The translations under genes were made by a program, and so were the position numbers. From Liolophura sinensis (lineage: Eukaryota; Mollusca; Polyplacophora; Chitonida; Chitonidae), in NCBI RefSeq assembly GCF_032854445.1, contig NC_088304.1, positions 15,785,850 through 15,849,849 of the forward strand: 64,000 bases of DNA. Reading direction: 5' to 3'. Positions 35,826 to 48,800 of the stretch are shown in pieces. Within the stretch, counting starts at the first letter, position 1; each line of letters begins with the position of its first letter. The notes beneath the pieces were generated by a model. It saw nothing but the letters and a program-made list of their open reading frames with translations. It ran no database searches and had not been told where the DNA came from.

Positions 35826-36864
35826 GGTGATGAATCGACGAGCGTGCACGATCTACAACCCAGGGCAGAAAGAGTGCAGGCTGCTGGAGAACTGGAGGGA
35901 TAGTGCAATGACCTCTGAGCTATATATATATATATATACTGTACGTGTGCCTTCAAAACATCCGCTGAATTAGTCTCGGTAAGAAGGGCACATGCGCGAG
36001 GTTTGCATTGTGGCCTAGTTTGGCCTGTTGTTCGCAGAGAAAACAGTTGCTTCACGATATGGAGTATCTACTTTACCCTCACAACGAGATTCATACGCAT
36101 ATATCAGGACAATTACATAATTATGACACTAAAAGAGAACATCGGCTTAAACATGTTCATGAAATTGCAAAGAACACAATGAACTGCGCATTATTGGTGT
36201 TTTTAACAGAAGTGTTTTGGAAATTCGTTTTAGTGCAAAGGTCTACAGCTTGGGCGTCACCGAGAAAAGAATCTTCGGCTTATTGCCGCACCTCCTTTGA
36301 ACTTCCTTCACCATGCAGTATATGGCTTCTATTGCGAGAACGTCATCCATAGCAACCTGGTACAGTTTGTTGCCATGAAAACCAAAAGTTCATTAAAATA
36401 TATTAATTACATACATTATATTTTTAAATAGTGACTAAGAAATGCTTTAAAAAAGAAAATACTTCTCTGGGGGCAATTTAAGAGACACAATTATATGGGC
36501 ATATGTGGTATGTCTTTATTTCACAAACAAAACTCATGCAAATATTTATCCGGGTCAGGCTCGGTTGTCATGATGAACTCGATTTTGGAGAAGTTTCAAG
36601 TAAATGCTGCAAGTGGCCCAATATCCAATTTTGACAAAATTTTGCCTCATATAAAAAGTAATTTGTGTAGAATTAAAGTTACGAGATAATACATTTTCCA
36701 GGCTCAGAGAACCGAGCATGTCGACGTGACAAATGTACAAAGTAGTGCAGTGTTTGTTCGAACAAGACAGGCTAAACTCTAGACATGCTGACACAGATAG
36801 GGTCATAACGGGCCAGACAAGCTCGTCTTGTTCCTCTGCAGGCATAGTCGATGAGAGATTCGAT
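35826..36864. promoter_or_regulatory. Divergent intergenic region shared by P450 genes A and B
   Basis: 1,039 bp separate the start codons of two head-to-head P450 genes, so both promoters and 5' UTRs must lie here (inference, unless distal promoters exist). It contains a (TA)9 tract at 35921-35938, about 100 bp upstream of the start of A, which could act as a TATA element. A GCGTG core lies at 35842-35846; one such pentamer is expected by chance. Several short ORFs here look like noise. Confidence 0.6.
35921..35938. promoter_or_regulatory. (TA)9 tract, possible TATA element of gene A
   Basis: Eighteen alternating T/A bases 96 bp upstream of the A start codon. Position fits a TATA box with a short 5' UTR, but such tracts are common in this window (for example 20482-20510 and 62386-62404). 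Confidence 0.3.
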
Positions 36865-39800
36865 ATGGATATTTTAGGCCTCATCGACATACCGATATGG
36901 GCTGTTATTCTGACGATGATGTGCTCCTTATACTATTTGTAAGTACAACAAGCATTGTAATGCAAGCGGTTTTTCCAATCTATACCTTGGTGTCCATAAT
37001 GTTTACTCTCGAATGTGCATAAGAAAAGAAATTTAGTCATGCAAATCAAAGTTATGTAGAACTATACTCTCCAGTCTGTTGTTTGAGTGATAATCTGCTA
37101 CAATAACAAAATACATTTTAGCATGACTCAGGCAATAAACATTCGGTTACAATTATTTATTTATTGATTGATTTATTCATTTATTTGATTGGTGTTTTAC
37201 GCATTACTCAAGAATATTTCACTTATATGACAGCGGTCAGCATTGTGGTGGGTGGAAACCGGGCAGAGTCCGGGGGAAACCCACGGCCATCTGCAGGTTG
37301 TTGGCAGACCTTCCCACTTACGGCCGGAGAGACCGCACTGGCGAGAGAGTGCTGGGTCATCACGCTGCGCAAGCGTGCTAACCAACTGAGCCACGGAGGC
37401 CCCCTGCTCTCTTGAACGTGTAACACAATCGTTCCCACTACATTTAAACTTCGAGTTTGGGTGTGTTTCTTTTTTTGTTGAAATGTTTATTATAAGAGTT
37501 TGTGTGTGGGACAGCAGTTTGGGTTCTGCTTTACACAGCTTGGAGAAAATCTTTTGAATAGATCTTCTTTACTCAAACATTACAGAACAAACAAACCCTT
37601 CCTGAGAAGGATAATATGTTGAGAAAGAGCGAGGTCACCATATCTCTTGATGTTTCTTGCGTTCGACTTGAAACACAACACAGTTAGATCGCTAGTGAAG
37701 CGGTTGCGAGTTCGAATCCAAATCAGCCGTTATGTGACACTCTGGGAGATGAGGAAGGAGAATTGTGGAAGTTGGGAAGTGGTGGGGTGGGGGGGGGACA
37801 CTTGGGTAGGTTGAAGAGCACATTCGTGGAGGTCATGAATCTTTCTCTGAGAGATTGTTAAGCACACTCAGGAGGTAAGGGAACACGCTCAGGGAAAATG
37901 GAGCACTCTCGGATTGGTGGGGGAACACCATCGGAGGGAGGAAGGGAGCGCAAATGTGGAAATGGGGGAGGAGAAGTAAGGAAGCGCAGTCAGCGATGTG
38001 CACATTAGGGGCGATGGGGAGCACACTCGGGGAGGTGAGGCATGGCACTAGGAGAGGTGGGCAAGCAAGCTCGGAGAGGTTGAGGGACACACTTAGGGTG
38101 TAGAGCACTCGAGGCGTAGAGCACACTCGTGGTGGGGAGCACATTCGGGGAGCTTGATGATGTGGAGGAGTGTATTCGGGGTGGTGGGGAAACACACAAG
38201 CGAAAATGTAACACACTAGGGGGGCGGGGAAGCACACCAGCAGAAATGAAGCAGTACACTCGGGCAGGTGGGGCGGGGGGCGGGGGGGCACACCAGCGGA
38301 AATGAAAGAGTTCACTCGGGGAGGTGGGGAGGCACACTAGCGAAAATGGAGGAGGTCACTTGAGAAGGTGAGGGAGAACACTAGCGGTAATGGAGGAGCT
38401 CATTTGGGAGGTAGGGAAGCACACCCGTGTGTGTTAAATACTTTCGGCTTTGATGTTAAACGCCAAACAAACGTTAAGCAACCCTTCAGTGCATGATTGT
38501 ATCAATCTCCAAATAAATACTCTCTCAAGCGTCGTTATGTTTTTTTTTTGACAACTCTGGTATATGTAAGAAGGCACCCGAGTATTTTCCCCACGGTTAT
38601 GCCGGCACGAACTGTGGACTTTGAACCCATAACCGGGTCAGTTTGAATACACCGTGGATTGCACAATACTTACAAGGTCATGGCATGGTATTTGGAGGCA
38701 ATGTGGTTGATTTGACCTCGGTACGGTTTATTTAATAAAACCTGTTCTGCAATTTATTGTGCTCATGATATAAGATAATGATCTTTACTTACGTCGGTTT
38801 AGTTTTTTCTTTATCTCACACACTCTGCATTTTACGCTGTATTTATGTCTGTCCAACACACTGGTTTTGTCACTCTCGATTACTGTTCGTTTATATATGT
38901 CAGCATGTACTAGTTTTCTTCAATAGTTTTGCCCCAGTATTTTCCCCACGGTTATGCCGGCACGAACTGTGGACTTTGAACCCATAACCGGGTCAGTTTG
39001 AATACACCGTGGATTATACAATAATTACAAGGTCATAGCATGGTATTTGGAGGCAATGTCGCGGACATTTTCCGACAACGCCTGTAAGTTTGTACACTTC
39101 TGCTTGTGGTTTTTGGTTGACATTAGAATAAATAAATGTATTGAACGCTGAAGCCGTTGTATACTGGTGAACAAACAGACCAAAACGACAAAGAAAGGAC
39201 TTGCTCCCGTCTTGATCTTGCAATCACGCGAACAAAATAGGAAATACACGTAGATGTGTAATATTAAAGTTTCTATGAAAGTCATGTGAGTTGTTGATGG
39301 TTCTATAATTAGCGTCCTTTATGACCTCTATGCAATAAGAAAAAAATTCAAAAAGGAATTATGGGGCCTATATGGTTACAAATGTTGATCTACAGTTACT
39401 GAATTTAATGAATTTATCAGCTTATTGTGTAAGATTCACTAGGGCCTAAATATTACAATTTACATGTTTGTAAAGGCTGTACGCGACCTTGTATCCGTTG
39501 GATTTGTATAATTTTCGGCTTTCCAGATGGTCTGAGTATTTTTGCAGAGCTTTCGTGACGTTACTTTGTACAACTAGACCTTACTGGTAGATAGCAAAAC
39601 GTGACCTTTTCTCCAGTGCTTTAACATTGGCTAGCCATTTTGTTTTAGACGCGAAAGGAAGGTCATGTGACCCCCAACTTCCTACCCGTCTTACAGAATA
39701 TACCACTCCACCCAAAACATTCAACAATTGCTTTTCATCTATTATCAACAAGTACACGTAAGTTTAAACCTCGGAAATAGCAAGTGTAGAGGCAACACGA

Positions 39801-42800
39801 CTGTGTACCAGGAGGAGTTTCCTTAAGACAATGTTGTGACTTTGGTTAGACCATCAGACGGTGTGTAGGCCTATAGGGTGCATTCACGCTGGATAGCCCC
39901 GAGCTCTATCCGCATGTGCGCATGCCCTGGGAGGAAAATATTGTACAAGTAGCTCTTCCATAACTTCCAAAAACTCAGAATTCGCGCATCCGACTCTCAA
40001 ATAACGTCGTGTGTATACACTTTTCATTTTGCTCCTTTGGTTGGCGTAATCTTTTTTCATGAAATCTGATCGGAAATTATATCAGCACTCTGTCAAAGAC
40101 AGGCAATAGCCTGATTTGCTCAGTTGTGCTAATGTTAATCAAATGGGTCCTTTTTGGAGTTCCTAACACTGGATTTCTCTGAAAATATGCCTCCGACCTC
40201 CAACTCAACTAGTAAATAACGTCATATTTTATCTACGTTCATACTAACTTTTATTTTTCTCAATTGATCGGAAAGTATTTCAAACTACGACAAATCGTCT
40301 TACAGCATGGTTTCCTTGAGATCACTGTAATAGCCTGACCAAGTCCCGCACACGTGTCAATGAAACATGTGCTCAAAGATCATTTTATAAGCGATTTGGA
40401 ACCGTTCTTGGTGACCAGATTGTTACGATGTACGTACATGGAAAAATGCTATACACAGAGGCAATGCATGTCTTCTTTGGAGAAAGCTCATCTTCAGGGT
40501 GAGTCTAGCTGATCGTCGGTGACGTACAGTGTGCATCAAAGCGTGACAAGACTGCATGAAGCCTTTTCATAACTCATCCGTGACCAGGCCGAGTAGTTCT
40601 TCTTTGTCTTCTAACTCAATGTTTTGAAACATAGACTCATAAGAACAATGATAGTTAGTCCAAGTTTATGTTATTGATTACATCCCTCTCTGGTTTTGTT
40701 TTGTAGTTACTCCACCGCAAACTTTGGAGTGTTTGAGAAAATTGGTGTTAAGGGACCCAAACCATGGCCGGTGGTAGGAAACCTGCACGAGTACATGAAA
40801 ATGGTATATGGAATAACAGAGAAGATCTATCGCTTAATAGCAATCGGTTTGTTCAGTGTATTGCTTCCAAGCAATGTGTTAGGACTTGAAAGTTTTTATT
40901 TGATTGTTGTACTATTTATTTATTTATTTTCGTGATGATTAAAGCCATTATGAAGAGTATTTCGCTCATACGACGGTCACCACGTTGTGGTAGAAGAAAA
41001 CCTGCCAGAGTCCGGGGAAAACCGACAGTCATCCGCTGGCAGACCTTCCCAAGCTCGAGAGAGAAAGCTACAATGAACCACTGAACTCCTCGCGAACACA
41101 TTGGTGAGAGGCTTCCTCTTCGGGAGCGGTAGATCCAGGGTCAATCCTGGGTCCAGTCACATCTAAGACTTTAAAAGAGAAAGTTGTAACTTCCTCGCTT
41201 GGCGTTCGGCATGAAGAGGATAGTGCAATGACTGGTTGACCCGTATCAGTATAATGTCTCGGGCGGGACAGCTTACTTACCTTCGGTAAGGCGTCTTAGT
41301 GAAGCAGCACTCACTCACTCACTCACTCACTCATTGAGGAGACGCTCCTGAGTCATTGTGCTGCACCAGCACGCTACAGTGTAACCACAGCCGACTTGTG
41401 TATTACGCCGTACTCAGGACGGTACTCATGAATATTTCACTGATACGAGGACAGTAAGGGTTATGCACTAAGGACACCGGACAGAGACAAAGAAAATCAC
41501 AGCAACTCGACCACTACCTTACAAACCGCCTTCGTATAGCCGTAGGTGAACCCGCAGGAGTGGGGTTCGAACTTATGAATGTTAACAAGATTTATATGCA
41601 GTTAACCAGGTACATGCAATTGTCACCCAATCATTGCTACATTCCTATGAACGAAATTGAACACCTCGTTTTTATTAATCAGCTTAAACGTGGAGAAAAT
41701 AACAAAAATACGTAAAGTTCAGAATGAAAGAGTTTGAGAAGTCTATTACAAATATTGTCTTCAACAGTTTTTTCCAGCTTTTCTTTAATTAGAAAAAGAC
41801 ATTTGAAAACACTTTTATGGTTGGTATTTGGGACCACCTCTTGGTATATATTGTCTTAATAATGCTGTGATGCAATATGTAATGCATGTTTAGTAAATAT
41901 ACTTGTGCTAGAATTGTGACCTTTCAGACAACAAATGAGTTTGGCCTGAATTTTAATCAAATTTATATGTTTAATATATTCATATATATCATAATTCACA
42001 GGAAATGCTTGTGTTTGGATATAAACAGCAAATTTTCATTTAAATAGTTATTAGACACGCAACACATCCTTATTTAGAACGTTATTATGCAATGACGACA
42101 TATACCAACAGGTAGTCCCAAATACCCACCATACACGAATATTTTCAAATATTTTTCTTTCCTGAAAGAAAAACACGAAAAACATATTAAGGGGCATCTT
42201 TAGAAATTACTTTTCGCTCTCTTTCATCTGACATTTACATCAATTTTATGCATTCTTCTCCGTTAAGTCCTAAATTGCAAGTGCCTAAAAAGTCAACAGA
42301 ACATTACATAACTCAAATTTTTATTGCCGCATTGTTCCACGATAAAGAAAAACTCTCTTTTTTGATTACTATGGACTGAGGTGATTAATCTGTATATTGT
42401 CCATAGGGACGGAACCAAACAGATTTGTAACAGGTTATTATATTGGACAATACGCAAAAATTTGCATAAAGTTGAGTTTGGTGTTTTGCTTGTCATTGTG
42501 TTTTGACTTGAGGTAATTGTATTGTACCTATCCCAAACTTGTCTGTTCACAAGGGATTCGTCAAGACTGAAATGGGGTTCTTCAAAAAGTACGGACGAAT
42601 ATTCGGGTAAGTCTAACGAGATACCTGATATGGACTGTTCCACAATGCTTTCGTAGGCTGAGCTGATTGTAACTACCATGAGATATGAGACACCGTCATG
42701 CTGTCATGGTGGTTGCTATCAACTTAGCCTGTACCTGGTACTTAACAACATAGATGGCCATGGTTGCCGAATGTAACCGTCTATCCTGTAGGCAGCTTTT

Positions 42801-45800
42801 ATACAGACCAGCATGTCATGTGTAACGTCATAGATGGCGCCTCTTGTAGTATGAGATCCTTACATATTAACAGGAAAGACGTAATCGTCCATTACTTTTG
42901 AATCACAGTCTGTTCGGCTAAGGTCTGCGACGCTCGTCATTTTCAAACTGTATCTAATACCGCTTAACCTGGGACTAGGGGCCGTAAAGGCAGCCATGAT
43001 GCCTTTATGAACAGTTGCAATCAAAGCGCGACTGAGAAACCTTGTTTAATTGTTATTTGACCTGGAACTCAATTATGAACTACGAATTTGAACTTTGATA
43101 TGGAATTCATGCCTTGGATATCCGCTGTCTGCCCGGCATCATTGAAAACTGATGAGCGCTTCTCCCTTGTGTGTTACCGGCTTTATTTCCTATTCGTATA
43201 ATTTCTTACATACCTTTGTCTTTGGGAGCCGACATGTTTTGGAAATGGATCTTGCGATTATCGACTTCGAACGCCCTTTACGGACTACGAATGGTAAACG
43301 AATGTTGGACATGACCCTTATATTAGCACTATTGTGGTAATGTCTGCGTTGTGTTGTAATAAACGTTACGAGGTAAAATACATTAAGAGAAATTATCCTG
43401 TTTGACATAGCTTCGTAGTTTTGTTCGATCTAATGACGATTGCCTGTTCGAACAGGTCAACCGAAGCTCTTGATATTAAACATTGACTACATGTGTTACT
43501 TTCTCCTTAGGATTCACGAGGGCCGTTTTCCAGTCCTAGTGATTGCTGATCTGGACATGTTGAAGAAAGTAACCGTCAAGGAATTTAACAACTTTACTAA
43601 CAGACGGGTAAGGAAATGTCAGGCGAATTGATAGCCAGCAACCCCTTGAGCTGGAAGATTGCTCCATTTACTCTGCCATTGTCCGTCTTTCTAATTGTGC
43701 CGAAAGAGACAATTAAAAAATCGTTGGTGTACATTGTTATAAAATAAAACTTAAAACATGCAAGATGAATATGTCTCTGCAATGCTACTTGAAAGATGTT
43801 TTATTTTCTAAAGTAAATGTATTTCAGAGGGAGGGGGGGGGTCGTGGTTCAGTTGGTTGGCGCGCTAGCGCAGCGTTATGACACAGGCACCTCTCACTAA
43901 TGTGGTCGCTGTGGGTTCAAGTCCAGCTCATGCTGGCTTCCTCTCCCGCCGTAAGTGGGAAGGTCTGGCAGCACCCTGCGGATGGTCGTGGGTTTCCCCC
44001 GGGCTCTGCCCCGTTTTCTCCCACCATAATGCTGGCCGCCGTCGTATAAGTGAAATAGTCTTGAGTATGGCTAAAATACCAATCAAATAAATAAAACAAA
44101 TGTATATCAGAAGTACGATGTTATATCCCATGTTCTAGCGCTAAGAGGCGTTTAAGTTGCTAGTATTTGTATGAATAGTTAGAACAATGGCCGAAAGTAG
44201 GTAAATGGGCACCGTGGCGAATTCACTGGATTCGTTTGACCATTGTCGTGTTAACTACCACACTGTCGTCACTGCCCTGTCTTAACTTCCTGTGCTGTAG
44301 TCTTTTGTACACCACGAATAAAATACATAAACATTCATGTACCATTGCATGTTCATTTTATTCAGACGCTCGGGGTCGGTGATCGTGACAACCCTCCAAA
44401 TTCCCAGTTCCTCATCAACTTATCGGACGATGCCTGGAGACATAACAGAAACACGCTTACCCCGACATTCAGTGGAGGGAAATTAAAACAGGTACAAGCT
44501 CAGTCACACAATCCTGTCATGATGACTACACCGACTTGGTGAACTCATTATTTCATTATTCAGTTCCAAACCGATGTAATATGTAGTCCCCTGAGGAATG
44601 AAAGCGACGGCAAAGGTATACCTGCAAATATCCATATGTATTAAAAGCTACTATTACAGGCTACATGCAGGGTACAAATCCCAGTGAATTTCATGCATTG
44701 TCTTAAATATCATACTTTTTGTTAAACAAGTGTATAGTCTAACTTTGGGCTGAAGAAAATATTACCTTATACAACATTAATGTACTGAAAATAGTACTGA
44801 ACAGTGGTCTGTGATTTATTGCCTTGAATAGTGGCAAAGGCAATCTCCTTTCGTGTTACCCTTTTCACTTCACACTCATGTGGTATTCATATTTCCTGTT
44901 CAACACAATCTATGTTTTAGGCGATCGATTTTACGGTTTCAAACTTTCGTATCTCGTGAACGTTAAAACAAATATGAAGTGTCTGTTTGCGCTATACTAG
45001 TATGTGTTTGTGTATGCGTACCAAACTAACCGCATAGACTCTCCCTTTCTACAATCTATGTTTCAGATGAGTGGCCTCATTTGTAAAGCTGTAGATTCTC
45101 TTGTTAAAGTGCTGGAGACAAAAGCAGCAAATAAAGAGCCAGTGGACATAAGGCAGTAAGTAACAAGCTCTGCACACACAAAAATTGCAGTTATGCAATT
45201 ATTCCATAACACATTCAAATGCATGTAACAGACAGATAACACTGGTAACTTTAATTAACATCCTTTAGGCCACTCCAGAATCGTCCAGTTAATTGTAATA
45301 AACATACCTGCACTTTTTTATCATCTCTATTCTGCTTATCACGGCGGTAGTGGGGTGTATAAGTTGCCACTTTTTAGGCATTTTCATGAATGGTTAGAAT
45401 AAAACTATATCTGAGGTAAATTAATAATAGGTCGAATTTCAGCGGTTATGCTGGACAATTTGCCAAACGTTTTACCATCGTCGCTGCTCTGGTTTTACTC
45501 TTTATGCATTAGTTGTTTGTGCTATGCCCACGAAATTTACCATTTATTACAGATACACAGGTGCTTATACCATGAGTGTCATTGCATCTACCGGGTTTGG
45601 CATTGACCTGGATGCGCAAGGAGCTCTCCACGACTCGCCCTTTGTAACAAATGCCAACAAATTCTTCGAAATTTCGATTTTCAAGCCGATTTTCCTGATC
45701 TTGCGTAAGTGTTCTTGCATCTAACGCTTCTTTTTCATTTCACATTTTGGATAAATACGCTATCTATTAACGGGGATACAGAGCTAAATGCATCTAGCCG

Positions 45801-48800
45801 CGCGTCCGTAAGCTGGAAGATGATGGATACATTTCTTTCAAACCATCTTTTTTTCTTTATTTCTATTATTTCTTTGTGATAGACATAGGCATAACCTTTG
45901 AACATGTATTGGCAAATACCTCTGACAACACAATTACGAGAGTAGCGTGGAGAGAGTGAAATTACGTGGAGGGGAAAAACAAGCAGGTATATCTTCACTC
46001 TTTCTTGTATATAATTCTGATACACAATTGTGTCAGTTGAGAAGGGTTTTTAATGTCCATTGTCTTTCTGTTCACAGTTTTATTACCATGTGTGACGCCT
46101 CTGTTAGAAATTCTGAAGATTAGCTTGTTACCGAGTGATGCGGTAGACTATTTCAGGAAAGTGTTGTCCCAAGCCCTAGAAGAAAGACGAAAAAATCCTG
46201 GGGTACATGTATAAAGATTTATACATTACAAAACGAAGCGGTGAAGGGCAATTAATAGACCAATCACTTTAGCCTTGCAATAAACCAAAAAATTGTATCG
46301 TTTTTAAACTCATTTCTGTTACAGTTTAGAAATGCGTCCTGGTGTTTACTGTGTTTAGTAACAAAAGAGATCTGTGTATTATAGTTATTTTTTATTGGTG
46401 TTTTATTTCATTGGTGTTTTTCGCCGGACTGAAGAATATTTGACTTGCTACGTAGGGGCGGAGAGGAAGCCAGCATGAGCTGAGCTTGAATTCACAGCGA
46501 CCACATTGGTGAAAGGTTCCCTGGTCGTTAGATATTTAGTGCACATGTGAAATGCTTATATAGTAACGTGAAGGGTGCTATCAATAAACACAAACAGTGC
46601 AGTAAATTTGACTTCATTTTATATTAAGTTTAAAAAGCTGATGAATATGTAGAAATGCTTGCTACTGTGTATATATCACATTTTTACCACGAAAAAATTT
46701 CCCATGTGTATTATAATAAACATATCTCTTTAATCACTAAATGCAGCTCGTTTGAATAAAGACCACCACACGTTTCTAAACTGTAACAGACTTATGTTTA
46801 AAAATAAAACACTTATATTGACATTGTATGTACATTTTCCTATCACAGTAGCAGAATATTCTGGAGAATTCATCATTGGAAAGTGTCAGATAAGCACTTG
46901 ATAACTGTCATTTATCATAGGTTTCTGTTATATTGGAGCAAAATTCTTGGTGCAAAATAAACAATAAAAATATATTAGAGGAAAACAATTATTACGCTGG
47001 ATGCTGTACGCAAATTAGACTAATGGGAATCCGATTAATCTGAAACTGGGCCATGTTTGCGTCTATTTCGAGACCCAAGATAATCTCACTACAGAACGAA
47101 GACTCTTTCATTAAACCTTTCATCCCCTTTTTAGAAGTTCAATGACTTCCTGGAGCTGATGATTACCGCGGAGAAACAAGCACAGTCATGCGTAGTCGAC
47201 GACGATGACGCTGGAGATACGAAAGACGACACCGTCAACCTTAATGGGCCTTGGGTGGACAAGCGAAAGGGGAAGGGTAATATTGGTTATTGTTCCTTTC
47301 AAAAACTAAGACACAACTCAAGATTGTACTAAGCCGACGGAGTCAAGATGAATCTGAAGAAATATAATATTATTATTAAATAGAGTTGTTAATTATTGCT
47401 CAGCGTTGCGATTCTACAAAGACATTTCAGAACAATGTTTCCGTTGATCACAAACCTAGCTCAGACTGAAGTCCGACTTTGTCAAAGCTTTTGATGTTAT
47501 ACATTCCTGAAATTAGGTTTGATATTTAACACCAACAACCTAAGACAACTATTTACAGTAAAATAAAAATTCCTGACCTCAGGGAGTTGACTGATCCTGA
47601 CTGAAGACTTAAACAACTTCATCATTTAAGGAACAGTTACTCTGGCGTTAAAACCGTTTTAGTTTTGCATATTATACAGAACACTTACTTATATTAAACT
47701 GCTGGTCGAATGCACATTTAACTAGACACTTAGTACAGTAAGTTCACAACAACGCTCTTCAAAACTATATCAGGAGTATTATTTCTACATCTCTGCTTAA
47801 ATCAGAACTAAAACAGCTGCAATATACATGTATGCCTATTATGTATTGTTCGCACCGTGGCATATATGGATACCGCATATCTTGTTTTTTTTTTTTGTTT
47901 TTTTTTTTCTTAAAAATATCGTATAACATTTATTTTCTATTATTTGTCTTCAACCGTCATCAATATAACTTTATAACTTAGTTGGGATTGGGTAAGCTCC
48001 GTGGAGTTTTATTTCCGCAAATGTTGCGCTTATACATGATATATATTTGTTTATACATGAAAATCAATCATGCTGTCTTACAAGAGAGCTTGACACATTT
48101 CTCCCTTTGACCTAATTCTTATTGAAAGGGAATATTCATATAAATATTTGTATATTGTATTGTCCAAATAGGTTTGACTAATTCGGAAATATTGGCCGCG
48201 GCGATCACGTTCTTTTCGGCCGGATATGAAACGACGGCTACGACATTAGCACACGCCTTGTACTTCCTGGCCTTAAATCCGGACTGTCAAGACAGGCTGG
48301 TGTCTGCTATTGATGAACATTTTCCTGATGTAAGGTGATCTGTTGCGTTCTAATTCCATCGTAGTGCGATGATACTGTATACTGTGCTCACGCAGGGCAA
48401 TTGTGTACAAATTAAATGGGACTACAGATTCACGTAATGTGTACTTTGTGTACACCATCCTTGTGTTTGTGCTTGTACACTTCAAACTCGTAGAGAATTG
48501 TGTGCACCTTGTACACATTTTGATTTGAGCTACCCACCACGTATGTACAGAATGGTACACATTATTTTTCTTTTTGAGAATATATTTGGTGTCCATGAGG
48601 TCTTCAGTTGTACATAAACCTTATTATGTGCGAACGACAAAACCAAATTTCAAATCATTTCAAAATTGTTATTTCTGATGTAACAAAGTCAAAATATTGC
48701 TTGACAACGTGAATTCTAGTTAAGTTATTGTGCAGCAAATTTCTGCTAAAAGAACGGAGGGGAAAATACCAAATTTAACGATTAAAATGTTGACTTAAGT

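Noticed and set aside
36008..36352. 114-codon ORF in the A/B intergenic region
   Set aside because: No homology or splice context, and it would occupy the presumed promoter of both P450 genes.
36733..36864. N-terminal extension of gene B from an upstream in-frame ATG
   Set aside because: The extension is polar and would precede the membrane anchor; gene A starts at the homologous [10 protein letters not shown], so the internal ATG at 36865 is preferred.
37833..38337. Long proline-rich ORFs on the minus strand
   Set aside because: They follow the G-rich minisatellite; open frames in several registers come from composition and period, with no domain.
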